From: Aedoeadaptatus coxii
GTDB taxonomy: Bacteria > Bacillota > Clostridia > Tissierellales > Peptoniphilaceae
Reading direction: 5' to 3'
Assembly (NCBI RefSeq): GCF_001553115.1
Contig: NZ_KQ960173.1
Location: 39,886-103,885 of the forward strand
DNA: 64,000 bases
A program made the translations under genes and the position numbers. Numbering within the stretch: position 1 is the first letter of the stretch; every line of letters starts with the position of its first letter. Of the stretch, positions 27,222 to 38,300 are shown piece after piece. The notes under the pieces are model-generated. The model saw only the letters and a program-made list of their open reading frames with translations. It was not told the origin of the DNA and did not search any database.

Positions 27222-28089
27222 AGAACACCTTTTCTAAATCACCCAGTGCCTCTTTGTAAGAAAAATTGGCACTCATACCAAATATCTTCGTATTAAGGTC
27301 ATACACTTTATTTTCTTTGACGGCTCGGAAATGTTTCCAGACGTCGTTGTTTTTAAATTCATCCTGAAACATTTGATGCACCTTGTCGGGCATGGCGTGT
27401 GCCGTTCTCAGAATAATGTCCGGATCTTTTTCCAACATATCTTCCGTGTTGACCGTTAAAAATTGCTGATCGTCGTCGGGGTAGACATTCTCTCCCCCCG
27501 CCAGTTTGACGAGGCTGCCTACATAGGATTTGTCCGTGGCCACAACATAGGATCCGGGAAGACCCATTAGAATAAGTACTTTCGGCGCGGGCCCTTTGTT
27601 TCTCGATTTAAAATCTTTCATGAACGCGTCGTAATCTTTTACGAGGGCTTCCGCTTCTTTTTCCCGGTTGAATAAATGACCTAAATCTTCAATGGAACGG
27701 TACATCCCCGGCACATTGGATAGGTTCACGAAACCGAAATGAATGCCAGCCGCTCGATACTTGGGGAGTAAATCGGGCATAAGGCTCGCCGGCGAAAGAA
27801 CGTAATCCGGATTGAGAGATGAAATTTTTTCCATATCCGGATTCATGGCCATGCCGATGGTGGGCAAGTTGGCGTATCGCGCCGGCGGCGATTCCAATTT
27901 GGAATCCGCAATGGCGACGAGATCTAAATCCAACTTGTCCATAATGTCGGCACAAGCCGCCGATGTGGTAATAATCCGCGCGTGATCGCCGTCGATGCTT
28001 TTCGCTTTTTTCGATTGTTGATCCACACATCCCGTGAGCAAAAGGAAGAGCAATGTTACACTAAAAATCTTCAAAACTGAAGTCTTCAT
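27205..28089 (-). CDS. Heme-binding lipoprotein, IsdE/HtsA-like
   Basis: About 294 residues (ATG at 28095 or 28089; the second has better site spacing). Lipobox LLTGC near residue 21-23, so it is anchored outside the membrane. The Fe3+-siderophore-binding fold includes GMAMNPDMEKI (Met around 82-88) and RTAHAMPDKV (His about 233, counting from 28095), the positions of the Met and His heme ligands of IsdE and HtsA/SiaA. It overlaps the Shp-like gene by about 30 bp. It should accept heme from Shp-like and NEAT proteins and pass it to the permease. Confidence 0.9.
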   Translation of the reverse strand: MKTSVLKIFSVTLLFLLLTGCVDQQSKKAKSIDGDHARIITTSAACADIMDKLDLDLVAIADSKLESPPARYANLPTIGMAMNPDMEKISSLNPDYVLSPASLMPDLLPKYRAAGIHFGFVNLSNVPGMYRSIEDLGHLFNREKEAEALVKDYDAFMKDFKSRNKGPAPKVLILMGLPGSYVVATDKSYVGSLVKLAGGENVYPDDDQQFLTVNTEDMLEKDPDIILRTAHAMPDKVHQMFQDEFKNNDVWKHFRAVKENKVYDLNTKIFGMSANFSYKEALGDLEKVFYGQGN

Positions 28090-29071
28090 CCTCATCTTCC
28101 TCTCTCAATTCGTTGAGCATGCGCTTTTTCTTTGCCAAGAAATAGAATACCGCTCCCGCCGTTAAGGATGCGCAGGTCAAAAAGACGATGACCGCCATAA
28201 AGGACGCAAACATAATGCGCGTCGCCGGTCCCCAGGGCGCCTTTTTCTTGGGCGCTTCCTTTTGCTCGTCTTTCCCCTTTTCTCCCTTTTCCATCTCTTG
28301 AATTTCGGGAGAATCTTCCGTTAAAAGCCCGTGCTCGTACCCGATGTCGCTTTCCGTATCCCCCAGACCCGACGCGCCGCCGTGGGTAACGCCGTCTGTG
28401 GTGTGATCATCTGTCGGCGTATCGGACGATACATTACCTGAAGATGATGCAGGCGAAGACGTCGCCCCGGGAGCTGTCGAAGCAACCTGAGCCGGCGCGG
28501 CGCTGTCGACTTTCGGCTTCGGACTGTGAGTACTTTTGGCAGGTGACGCTTTTTGTGCGGCCCCTTTTGTTTGTGCAGGCGCCGATTTGGCGGAGGATAC
28601 GAAATCCGTATTGCCCGCCGTCATCTTGCCCATGTCGCCGTAAAAAACAACGTCTCGGCCCATGGCGTCGATGAACAGGCTTAGGCGAATAATACAATCC
28701 TTCGCCGGCAATTGAATGCGAAAATCTTTCCACTCGCCGCCGCCTTGGGGGTTTTCGTAGCTAACGCCGCTAAAACCGCTTCCCCCTTTTCGTTGCACGC
28801 CAATGCTTACTTTTGAAATATTATCCATCATGTGAAGGCGCAGCGTTAAATAGCGCCTGCCCCCGATTTCTTCGTAAAGAGCCTGGGGATGAAGCACGCC
28901 CTCGGCCATGCCTTGACCGATGCCCTCGTTTTTACCGGAGTCTTCGATCACGCCGGTGACCGGATGGCGGTACGATGCCCGCATATCCACAATATAGGGC
29001 CCGTTGGCAAAGCATAGGTCGGGCATCATCAAAAGGAAGGCCGCCATGAAAAGGATGACAATTTTTTTCAT
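28061..29071 (-). CDS. Shp-like NEAT heme-transfer protein, membrane anchored
   Basis: 336 residues. Signal peptide about 1-22, NEAT-like domain about 28-155, then a long Pro/Ala/Ser linker, one membrane helix (about 285-312) and an acidic tail EEDEDEDF. The domain starts YRHPVTGVIEDSG and contains IGQGMAEG and DAMGRDVVFY, strongly like streptococcal Shp, where the matching Met66 and Met153 bind heme and pass it to HtsA. Here the IsdE/HtsA-like gene follows directly, the same order as in streptococci. The ATGA overlap couples it to the double-NEAT gene upstream. Confidence 0.88.
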   Translation of the reverse strand: MKKIVILFMAAFLLMMPDLCFANGPYIVDMRASYRHPVTGVIEDSGKNEGIGQGMAEGVLHPQALYEEIGGRRYLTLRLHMMDNISKVSIGVQRKGGSGFSGVSYENPQGGGEWKDFRIQLPAKDCIIRLSLFIDAMGRDVVFYGDMGKMTAGNTDFVSSAKSAPAQTKGAAQKASPAKSTHSPKPKVDSAAPAQVASTAPGATSSPASSSGNVSSDTPTDDHTTDGVTHGGASGLGDTESDIGYEHGLLTEDSPEIQEMEKGEKGKDEQKEAPKKKAPWGPATRIMFASFMAVIVFLTCASLTAGAVFYFLAKKKRMLNELREEDEDEDFSFEDF

Positions 29072-30948
29072 CGTTCCTCCCTTTCTCTGTCCGCTTCATA
29101 CATCAATTCGTCCATATACATACGGTAATATTTTTGCGTGAGGTACACGCCCCCGCCGAGAGCGGCAAGGATTAAAATGAAAAATAAAATAATCAGACCC
29201 GGCCTCTCTTTCTCTTGTAACAGGTCTTTTTCTACAGATGGGGCGGCGGTGTCGTTTCCGGCATCCACGGGATCACTTTCCGATTTTTCTTCCGGCGGAG
29301 AATCATTTCCATCCCATTCATCGTCAGGAGATGATTCCGCAGAATCTACATTTTCCGAAGGAGCGGCAGATTCCGCCGCACTCGCGGGAGCAGGCGATAC
29401 ACTTTGCGCAGGTTGCGTCGTGATACTTTGCGCCTGCGCCGGTTTCACCCTTTGCACCGGCTTAACAGCTTGCGCCTGCGCCGGCTTGACGGCCTTTACC
29501 TTTGCAGGAGGCTTTATCGTAAAGCCCCCTTTCGCCTTTGGAATGGATCCTCCCGTCTTAATGAAAAAAGTACCTAATTGTTTCGTTTCGATAAAAAGCT
29601 TTCCGTTTTTAATCGTCGCCGGAATTTTTTGCCCCTTCTCGTTAAAAACCTCCGCCGAGGTTCCCTTAAAGGGAAAGGCTATTCGCACCGTTTTTTGCGG
29701 CGCAAGGCTTTTTCCGAGAGACTGAACTTTTCCCGTGAAATCTTTGGGAATGGTTTCGATGGGCGCTCGCGCTTCCAGACGATACCCTTTCGTTCCCACG
29801 GGAAGCTTTAACTGTTGCAGCTTATTTTGCAAGTCATTTCCCATAAGGGCATTGGCGTAAAATTCAAAGTCTTCGCCGAAACCCTCGGCGGGCACACTCA
29901 GTTCCACGCCTTTATCCACATAGGAGTGAGCGTCTTTAAAAGAAGGTTTTTTTCCGCCCCGTTCCCCTCGTTGAAGGAGCTCGGATTGATTCATCTCCAT
30001 TTTTTGAAGTTTGGAAAAATCCATTTTCAAGCGGGCATTTAAAGGCTCGTCGCCCATAGGCGCCACTTTCGGATCGACTTTTACCTTCATCCAATTCGCT
30101 TTTTTCTCTAAGGGTAAGGCGAAAATACTCGGCCGCGGCAAAGATTCGCCGTCAACTTTTAAATCATAAGCCAAAGGTTTTGCCGCTCGAAGCCCCTCAT
30201 CCGTTTCGTAAAACACGCGACACAAGGACGCCTGAATATTGGAAACCTTTAGGGCTTTCGTTCCCAGATAAAGGGTGGCTCTTCCGTCTTTTACGAGGAG
30301 CTCCGCCTTTTCATCTAAGGCGCCGTTGCCCATGGAAGGCTTATCTTCACTTTCGTGCCACAGGGATACGGGAAGGCTGTAAAGTCCGTCCTCTAAATTC
30401 AGCGGCGAAGACGTATTTTGGGGAAGTTCTTTTTTCTCCGCACTTTCCTTTTTCTCCGCCGTGCCCATTCCGGCGGGCCATTGAATTTTCAGCCGCGCTT
30501 CCTGCTCGCCAAAGCCCATTTCCCCCATGACAGGCACGTAAAACGTTAAATTATAAGTGGATTTGTTGGGATCCACGACAAACTCCACCGTCTTCGGATA
30601 AAGCTTGCCTCGTAATTTTTTGTCCTTCCCCATTTTCGGGTGATTGTAACTGTCGTACTCTTTGTAAGAACTTAGAACCTTGCCCTTCTTGCCGTCCATA
30701 GAAACCTCACCTAAATATCCGCGGGTTCCCATAAATTCAAGGGGCATAAATTCCAAAACAATGCGATGTTCATCGCCGTCGATGACCCATTTCGCCTCCG
30801 GCTTTAAGGCGCTTTTTGCCATACTGGGTTCGTCGCTCGTTTTTTTCAGCAAACTGACCCTCGCCGTTCCCCGGCTCGCCATTGCCGCACCGGGCATAAG
30901 TAATAAGGCGAGGACAATGAGCCCTATGAAATTAACATAACGTTTCAT
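29068..30948 (-). CDS. Membrane-anchored protein with two NEAT domains
   Basis: 626 residues. Signal peptide about 1-24; NEAT1 about 28-155 (PSMAKSAL, FYVPVMGEM); NEAT2 about 190-315 (LPVSLWHESEDKPSMG, VAPMGDEP); an unassigned domain about 340-470; an Ala/Pro/Gln-rich linker with repeated PAQAQ; one membrane helix about 583-604; short basic tail. It probably sits between wall-level hemophores and the Shp-like protein, a role that Shr plays in streptococci, though it lacks the Shr N-terminal domains. ATG follows GGAGGGG. Confidence 0.84.
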   Translation of the reverse strand: MKRYVNFIGLIVLALLLMPGAAMASRGTARVSLLKKTSDEPSMAKSALKPEAKWVIDGDEHRIVLEFMPLEFMGTRGYLGEVSMDGKKGKVLSSYKEYDSYNHPKMGKDKKLRGKLYPKTVEFVVDPNKSTYNLTFYVPVMGEMGFGEQEARLKIQWPAGMGTAEKKESAEKKELPQNTSSPLNLEDGLYSLPVSLWHESEDKPSMGNGALDEKAELLVKDGRATLYLGTKALKVSNIQASLCRVFYETDEGLRAAKPLAYDLKVDGESLPRPSIFALPLEKKANWMKVKVDPKVAPMGDEPLNARLKMDFSKLQKMEMNQSELLQRGERGGKKPSFKDAHSYVDKGVELSVPAEGFGEDFEFYANALMGNDLQNKLQQLKLPVGTKGYRLEARAPIETIPKDFTGKVQSLGKSLAPQKTVRIAFPFKGTSAEVFNEKGQKIPATIKNGKLFIETKQLGTFFIKTGGSIPKAKGGFTIKPPAKVKAVKPAQAQAVKPVQRVKPAQAQSITTQPAQSVSPAPASAAESAAPSENVDSAESSPDDEWDGNDSPPEEKSESDPVDAGNDTAAPSVEKDLLQEKERPGLIILFFILILAALGGGVYLTQKYYRMYMDELMYEADREREER

Positions 30949-30969
30949 GTCCCCTCCTTCGGGTTTACC

Positions 30970-31347
30970 TTATTCCCCCGCCGATTCCCTCGTCTGAGTG
31001 GGAATCCGTTTGAGGAAAATATAGTAATGAAAAGCCAGTACGAAAGGGATGGCCATTCGGGCGTGTTTTACGGGAATAAGAGCGAAGCAAATAGCGAATA
31101 GAACCGTAATAACGGCCAACACTTTATACTTCTTTTCCTTCGTCATGCCCTTGCCGTTTAATACAGGCTCCACATTGTTTTGATACATAGGGAGTTCCGT
31201 AAGCCATTTATGAAACTTTTCGGAACCCCGCGCAAAACACGCCGCCGCCAATAGTAAAAAGGGCGTCGTGGGAAGCACCGGCAAGTACACGCCGATAAGG
31301 CCGATTCCCGTAAAAATAAAGCCCAATATCATAAACACTATTTTCAA
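30970..31347 (-). CDS. DUF454 (YbaN-like) small membrane protein
   Basis: 125 residues with membrane segments at about 3-40 and 77-110. The motif GLIGVYLPVLPTTPFLLLAAACFARGSEKFHKWL is typical of DUF454/YbaN proteins. Function unknown. It lies between the heme regulator and the NEAT genes with gaps of about 20 bp, so it is part of the heme operon; a role in inner-membrane heme handling is only suggested by position. Confidence 0.85.
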   Translation of the reverse strand: MKIVFMILGFIFTGIGLIGVYLPVLPTTPFLLLAAACFARGSEKFHKWLTELPMYQNNVEPVLNGKGMTKEKKYKVLAVITVLFAICFALIPVKHARMAIPFVLAFHYYIFLKRIPTQTRESAGE

Positions 31348-31363
31348 GTATCTTCTCCTTTAA

Positions 31364-32197
31364 CTAGCACTGCGCCAAATTTAACACAAGTAAATAATTT
31401 GCCTCGCCGCGATGACCTGAGAAATTAATGGCGGCAAGGGAGCGGAACCACGTGTAGGAAGCCAGAATGCCGCCGCCTAAATAGGTCCATTCGCCGAATA
31501 CGCTTAAGGGAATTTCCGCACGCCGATCTTTAAAAGCGATGGAATGGCTTTCGCCTCCTCGCTGATAAATCAATTCCTTGAGCAAACCTTGCTTAATATA
31601 GCCCTTATGCTCTTTTCTTAAAGTCTGTGTTTTGAACACGACGTGAGGCGCATCGTCGATGACGAGTTCCGCCCGATGGTCGAACACGCGGTTGGCCATA
31701 GACTTTGCAATGGCCGCTTCTCTTTCCTTTACGCGCTGTTGGTAAACCGTCAAATACAGAGGATAGGTTCCGCGGTCCAATATGCGGAGAAGAAAATCCT
31801 CCGAAACGGTTTGGGAGGGCTCGGGCAAAAATTGAAACAATTTCGTCTTCTTAGATAGAAAACGACCGATGGCGTTATCTTCATCGCCGATTAATTCCTC
31901 CGAAAACTTTTTGGCCCGATCACTTTCGATACCGAAGATTTCTTGAATCGTAAAGGAGATTAATTCTTTTTTATCTTCCAACTTACGCTTGATAACCTCG
32001 CCGATTTCCGTCACGAAGTAATCATTCTTCAGCTTGTACAAAATTCCCGCTTTTACCATGCGATCGAGCATTTTCTTTGCATTCGGTCGCGAACAATTAA
32101 AAATTTGACTTAAATCATTAATCGTTCGGCTCGGATGCTCTTCCGTAAAGCAAAGCAAGTAATTTTGCTGTTGTTCAGTTAATCGTAATTCCGTCAT
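31364..32197 (-). CDS. DtxR/MntR-like winged-helix regulator with unusual C-terminal domain
   Basis: 277 residues from ATG 32197 (GTG at 32200 possible). Residues 5-62 form a winged helix like DtxR/MntR (NDLSQIFNCSRPNAKKMLDRMVKAGIL); 65-105 resemble the DtxR dimerisation helices but lack the expected metal-binding His residues. The C-terminal 170 residues, ending in a hydrophobic Gly-rich part, match nothing I know. It is the first gene of the heme operon, with promoter and palindrome just upstream, so autoregulation by iron or heme is likely. Confidence 0.7.
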   Translation of the reverse strand: MTELRLTEQQQNYLLCFTEEHPSRTINDLSQIFNCSRPNAKKMLDRMVKAGILYKLKNDYFVTEIGEVIKRKLEDKKELISFTIQEIFGIESDRAKKFSEELIGDEDNAIGRFLSKKTKLFQFLPEPSQTVSEDFLLRILDRGTYPLYLTVYQQRVKEREAAIAKSMANRVFDHRAELVIDDAPHVVFKTQTLRKEHKGYIKQGLLKELIYQRGGESHSIAFKDRRAEIPLSVFGEWTYLGGGILASYTWFRSLAAINFSGHRGEANYLLVLNLAQC

Positions 32198-32222
32198 CAC
32201 GTCATCCTTCCAATGAAGTATT

Positions 32223-32237
32223 TGATACTCTGTATCA
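32223..32237. promoter_or_regulatory. Operator of the heme-uptake operon
   Basis: Perfect dyad TGATAC-TCT-GTATCA, about 10 bp downstream of the expected transcription start and 26 bp before the regulator ATG. Fourteen of 15 bases recur at 45449-45463. It resembles Fur-family boxes (TGATA...TATCA) in outline. Confidence 0.75.
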
Positions 32238-32253
32238 CTAATAATCGCTTTTC

Positions 32254-32282
32254 ATTGTAAGATTTTATTCCGTGTCATTCAA
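32254..32282 (-). promoter_or_regulatory. Promoter of the heme-uptake operon
   Basis: Minus-strand TTGAAT (32277-32282), 17-bp spacer, TACAAT (32254-32259); transcription would start near 32247 and run through the operator. Confidence 0.7.
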
Positions 32283-32295
32283 CTGTTTTTTTCAC

Positions 32296-32333
32296 CATGG
32301 AAAGGAATGCAGCCTATGCCGCATTCCTCCATG
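32296..32333 (-). terminator. Hairpin behind the subtilisin gene
   Basis: CATGGA/TCCATG outside GGAATGC/GCATTCC, 1 bp after the stop codon. No U-tract follows on the minus strand (GTGAAAAAAA), so termination may be incomplete and the long operon could read into the regulator. Confidence 0.5.
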
Positions 32334-32334
32334 T

Positions 32335-35300
32335 TTAATTAGCTGCTTTTTGAATTTCCTTGTATGCCCAGTGATTAGCCGGAACATCTTTAAACTGTAC
32401 CGTACCGGGTCTTCCCGTTACTTTAAATGCACGGTTTACAATGACCACAAGTTCCGCACGGGTTACGGTTCGTTCGCCGCCGAAACTTCCGTCGGGATAG
32501 CCGTGGATAATGCCTGCCGATTGAACGGCACCGACATAACCGTTGTACCATGCCCCGGGCGCCACATCATTAAATCGAGCGTTGTCCGCTTTGAGATTTA
32601 AGATGCGGGCCATAATCGTCGCCAATTCGGCGCGGGTCAAGGTTTCTTGGGGACGAAGGCTTCCGTCGCCAAAGCCGTTTAAAATGGAAAGGCCGTGTAA
32701 GCGCGCCATGCTCTTGCCGTACCATGCGTTGCCGTCCACATCGCCGGATAAACTGTAAGCTTGGCTTCCTTGAATAAATTGATCCAAGATAGTGGACACT
32801 TCCGCCCGGGTTACCCCTTGGTTCGGCTTAAAGTTTCCGCCGGGGAAACCTTTCACATAGGCCTTTTCAGGTGCTTTCACCGTAAAGTTATTTGGTTTTT
32901 GTTCCGTACGCTTTGGCTCTTCTTTCTTCGCCTCAGGCTGTTTTACCTCAGGCGCTTGATAGCTCGGTCGGTAAGAAGGAGCGGGCGATTCATGTCTAGG
33001 CTCTTGGCGAGGCCAGGGATCCGGTTTCGGAACAGGTTTCGGTTCCGGTCTCGGCGTCGGCACGTCGGGAACGGGATTCGGTTTCGGCACATCCTTTACC
33101 AATTGATCCATGGCGTCGAAAACAGATGTTATGGCTCGGTTCATGTCGGTAACATTGTCGCCTTCCAACGCCGCTTTTGCCGAGGCAATGGCCGCTTCAA
33201 GCTTACCTTTCGATTCCGCCGTGTACGATGCGGCGGCAAGTTTTGCTTCCGCTTTTTCAATGGCCTCCTTCAATGCAATTTTCGCTTTTTCAAGGCCGTC
33301 GTCTACCTTCGGCGGTTTTTCACCGGATTCTCCGACCTTTTTCATCTTGTCGATGTCATAGCTTAATCGCATAATATCTTCGTTAGAGCCCGGTCCGTTG
33401 CCGATGACGTATTTTACTTTTACGAAATGTTCCGGACAAAGGTCTTTGCCCATATCGATGGTGACGGAGGTTAAGTCGCCCATGGCATCGGTCACTTTGT
33501 CGATGACGGGCATGGCGTCCACTTTGCCTTCCTTATCGGTAGAAGCAAAGAGAATATCTTTTAAATGGCCTTCGAGGTCACCGATTTGAAGCACTTTACA
33601 ATTGACGACGACGCGGTAATTAATCTTGCCCTCTTTGTCTGTTGTCTTGATCACTTTTGCAGGGGATTGGAATACGCCGGCAGCCATGGAATCTTGGGGC
33701 TTGCTTTCGTGAAGAGCCCTAAAGGGAAGTTCGAACATTTCCGTTTTAGCCGCCCCTTCTTGAGACGGTTTTTCCAAAAGATCGATGGCTTCTTGTAAGG
33801 TCTTGCGGCCGTGTTTCAAACTGTCCAAACTGGAGTTATTATCGTCGGCAATTCTCTGTACAAAGGCAATGCGCTCTTGTAATTGCAGCCAGCTAGCCGG
33901 CGTATAATCACTTTCTTTTAAATCGCGAGCCGCTAAGAGTTCGCGTTTTAACGCTTCTCGCTCAGCTTCACGCTCTTTCTTGCCCGTAATGGAATGAAGC
34001 TTCGCCATGGCTTCTGTTAATTCCCTAGCCGCTCCGTTCACTTCTTCTTGAGAGGGGAAGGGACGATTCATAATCTCTTCAGCCGCTTCCACTGCTAATT
34101 CCACGCGATGGTAAGATTCCGGCGTATAATCGTCTGCCTTGTATTGGCCGTCTTTATAAGCTTTCAAAGCTTCTTCCAGAACTTTTTTATCTACCAAGGC
34201 GGCGCCGTCTTTACGCTTCAATCCATCCAGGGCTTCGTTTAGATCGTCAGCCGTGTTATCGACCATATCCTGATTCTTTTCCCCGTCGGGTTTTTGAAGG
34301 ATGGCTTTCGCTTCTGCTAAAGCTTCTTGTACTTCTTTCCAAGTCTCGTCGGTGTAGTCTTCAGCCTTTAAAGCTTCCGCACGTTCAATGGCACGCTTTA
34401 ACGTCGATTGATCGAAGCGAGATTCGCCTTTCTTGCGGATCTTACTGAGACCTTCGTTTAAGTTGTTGTAAACTTTGTCCACTTCGTCTTGGCTTGCCTT
34501 GTCGTTGGCTATGGTTTGCTCCGCCATGGGCAGGTAAAGGTCGATGTATTGCCAGTGACGTTGATCGTCCTTCGTTTCCATAGCGTATTCCGATTTATGA
34601 GCCAAGGCTTCCCGAGCCTTGGCGACTAATGCGCGAAGTTTACTCTTGTCGACATAGTTGGGATCTCTCTCTTCCAATGGGGTAAGACTTACGCTCCAAG
34701 CGCTGGCGTTCGTGTTAGCGGCCCATGTTTTGGATCGCTTCCCTAGCCCGTAATAGCCGTCTTCCATATCTTGGAGTTCCACTGTGGAGGGAATGAAGTT
34801 AAGGCGAACTTTCTTTTCAGTTTGTCCCGGTGCAAATTCTATGTTTTGCTCCGTTCGATACACATCTTTGCCGATTAATTTTAGGCGAAGGGCGCCGTCA
34901 TAGCCGTTTCGGTTTAAGCGAACGTTCAGTTCTTTACTTTCGATTCCGCGAACTTTAACGGTCTTCGTCAACAGCCTTTGACTGTCGACGGTGAAATCTT
35001 CCCCGCCGTCGACCATGGCGTAATATCCGTTTTGAATACCGCTTACGTCGATCGTGTAGTTACCTAAGGGCAACTTAATGGTTTGAAGACCGGGATTGAC
35101 AATGGTCGGGACATATTCTTGGCCTTCCACGTCTTTATTTTTTACCACGAGGGACACGTTAACATTGTCGGGATTGTTCAAGCTAATGTGAACATCTGCC
35201 GTATCCACGGATTCGAAGCGTACTTCCAACTCTTTAACAAGATCGTCTTGTCCGATTTCAAATTCCCGCGTTTTCTCGCCGATTAATTTGTAGTTTCCGT

Positions 35301-38300
35301 CTTTCACGTTGACCACGAGTAGGTGCTTGCCAGGAGAAAGATTGTTGGGGTCTTCGATTTTACCGTCGGGACTTTGTACCGTCCAGGTAAAGGCTTCTGC
35401 AGGTACGGGATCATTGCCGGCCAATGCCTTAATGCGCACGCCCCGTTCGTTGCCGGTGCGTTCACCGCTCGCCAAAGGATAGCGCAAATCGTTGCGGGCT
35501 TGGTCATTGATTTCCACGTCGTAATCAGCGAGATTTAAATCCTTCACGTCAAAGACGTATTTCCCGTTTTCTACCTTGGGTTCGATGGTGTCTTTGCCTT
35601 TTTTCAAAAGCACGGATAAAATGCCAGAGCCTTTTTCGTCGATGGATTCGATGGTGTAGGTGCTCTTGTCATCGTTAAAGTAGGCCTTCGTCACGCGAGG
35701 ATATACTCTGTCCATGGTAATGGGGAATTCCATCACTTGGCTGTCCGCGCCGATGGATTTTCCTGCCGCGGCGACTTTTACCGTCATGTAGTACTTCCCG
35801 TCGGGAAGGGGCTTGCCCGATAAATCGTTGCCGTTCCATTGCCAGTGAGGTTTAGTGGTCATCATATTGTTGGCAAACATATTGCCCATTCTGGGATCCA
35901 CGAAGAAGTTTTTCACGCCGTGATCTTCCGGATTTTTGCTGTAGTAAACTTGCTTGCCTTGATGATCATTAATAGCGATTTCGACGCCGCCGAAGTTTCT
36001 CAGGAAGGTCGCCATAAAAATGGCCTTGTCCACTCTTCCGTCGCCGTTGGGCGAGAAGGCGATCTTTTCTTTATCGAATATGGGATTAGCCTTCGTCGAT
36101 TTTGCTTGCGAACCTAATACGATAAGGTTTTTGTCGATTTCGCCGCCGATATTGGTGCCGTAATAATCGTCTTCCTTGCCCATGTCGTAATAATAGGAGC
36201 GCTTCCCTGCCTTAACTAGATCGTAAAGGGATGTTTCCGCCACTTCCAACTTGTCGAAGCTTCCGTGGAAGCCGACGAAAGGTGCCGATAAATTAACGCC
36301 TCCTTGTTCTTCACAGAAGACAAAGCCTTCCAGGAAGAAGCCGTTGGTCATGGTTTGTTGTAGTTTATCCAAGCCCGTTACGGGAAGTTCTACTGTTAAT
36401 TCCACCGATTGATGGGGCTCAACTGTGACGGTTTTCCTTACACTTTCGGAAATCTTTTGAGGACGCAAGACGATCTTGCCGTCTTCGACCTTATCCGTAT
36501 TTAACACGCCGTAGTAGGTGTAGGTCTTGGCTTTATCGCCCATGTTGACGATTTTAAAGGGCACGGTAACCTTGTCGCCGCTTAACGATTTGCCTAAGTT
36601 AATGGAGGTTAAGCCGTGAGAACCTTCGATGAAAGCGGTGGCACTTATGGCTTTATCCACTTGCATAAGCCCCGAACCTTGTTGGCGAGGGGATGCATAA
36701 GCGCCGGAATCCTTGTATTTGTAAGGTTGCGCTGTGGACATTAAGAGCTTTTTAATGAGATCATACTTCTTATCCCCGTGAACTTCCGGGAAATCTTTCT
36801 CTACCCGTTGCTTCACGAGGGCCACGCCGCCTGCCACGTGAGGTGCGGCCATAGAGGTTCCATCCATGACGCCGTATTGATTGTCATTTAAAGAGGATAA
36901 AATGCCGCCGCCCGGCGCCGCAATATCCGGTTTTAAATTCCCATTGGGCGTCAAACCCCAAGAGGAAAATTCCGAAGGTTGTCCGCCGTCTTCGCTTAGG
37001 CTGTAGACATACTCGTCGTTAAAACGAATTTGTGCTTGGGGATTGCGTGCGATGGTGTCTTTTAAATAAAGGCCGTCTTTCCGGTTGACGAAGGCGGCGG
37101 GAATGGTCGTCCCCGGCGCTTCTACTTGGATCAGGGGCATATCCGGTTCGTTATCGTAAATGATGACGCCTGCATAACCCTTGTCTCGGGCATTGTTAAT
37201 CTTGTCCGCAAAGGAAAGGGGATCGCCGCTAACAGGTCCGGGCTCGCCTCTTTCGATTAAGGCGTAGGTGTTCCCGTCTCCCTGTTCTTTAAAATCATTG
37301 GCCCGTCCGTAACCGCAATCTTTCAGGGAAACCCATTGATCCGTTACTTTGGCATTGGCTGTCGGTTGGAAACTTAACACCCGATCGTCGTTCTTAATTT
37401 GAATACCTTTCTTAGCCACCTGCATATTTTGGATGGAGGCTACGGAAAGGGAGTTGGGGCTGACAGAGGGATCGGCCAACATGCCGATATCGGGGTTTTC
37501 AGCTTTCGGCTTTGCTTTTAAGCCGGGAGAATAGCCGAAGAATCCGTTGTTCCCCGCCGCAATGGCCACGAGAATCCCCGCTTGCTTTGCTTTTTCAAGA
37601 GCGAGTACCGTGTTGGGGAATACATAATCTTCCGTACCGGCAGGAGAGCCGATACTGATGTTCATGGAATCGACGCCTAATTTTATGGCATCGTCAATGG
37701 CCTTAGTGTAAATTTCCGCCGAGGTGCCGTTGCCAAACATGCCGCCGCCGAAGACGCGCATAAATACAATTTGTGCTTCCGGCGCCACCCCTTGAATTTT
37801 TTTACTGTTCCCGGCCACAATGCCCGAAACGTGCATGCCGTGGCTCATGGGATCAAATTCTTTTATGGATGTGGATTTGTTGGCGTAGTTGTAGCCGAAG
37901 GGAATCTTCGAGCTGAAATATTCGCCCCGTGCAATATCCAAATCGTCGATCATTTTTTTAACTTCTGCTTGATTTTTAATGCGGCCGCTGTTCGGGTCGC
38001 TAAGCTTCATAGCTTCGTGATAGGGGTCGACGCCGGAGTCGATGACGGCGATGACGCTGCCTTTGCCCGCATAGCTTTTTTTCCACGCCTTATCCGCTTC
38101 CACCATGCCGTTGGAAGAGGTGTCCATAGGACGGTAAGCCGAGCGCGGCATCATCGGCCGTTCGGGAGCTTTGAACTGTTGGGAAATTTCTACCGAGGCC
38201 ACGTCGTTCATTTTTTCAATGGCCGGAATATCTTTCCGTTGCACTTCCAAGGCGACGCCGGTGTAGGCCACGTCGTAAGTTTCCACCACTTGGTAGCGGA

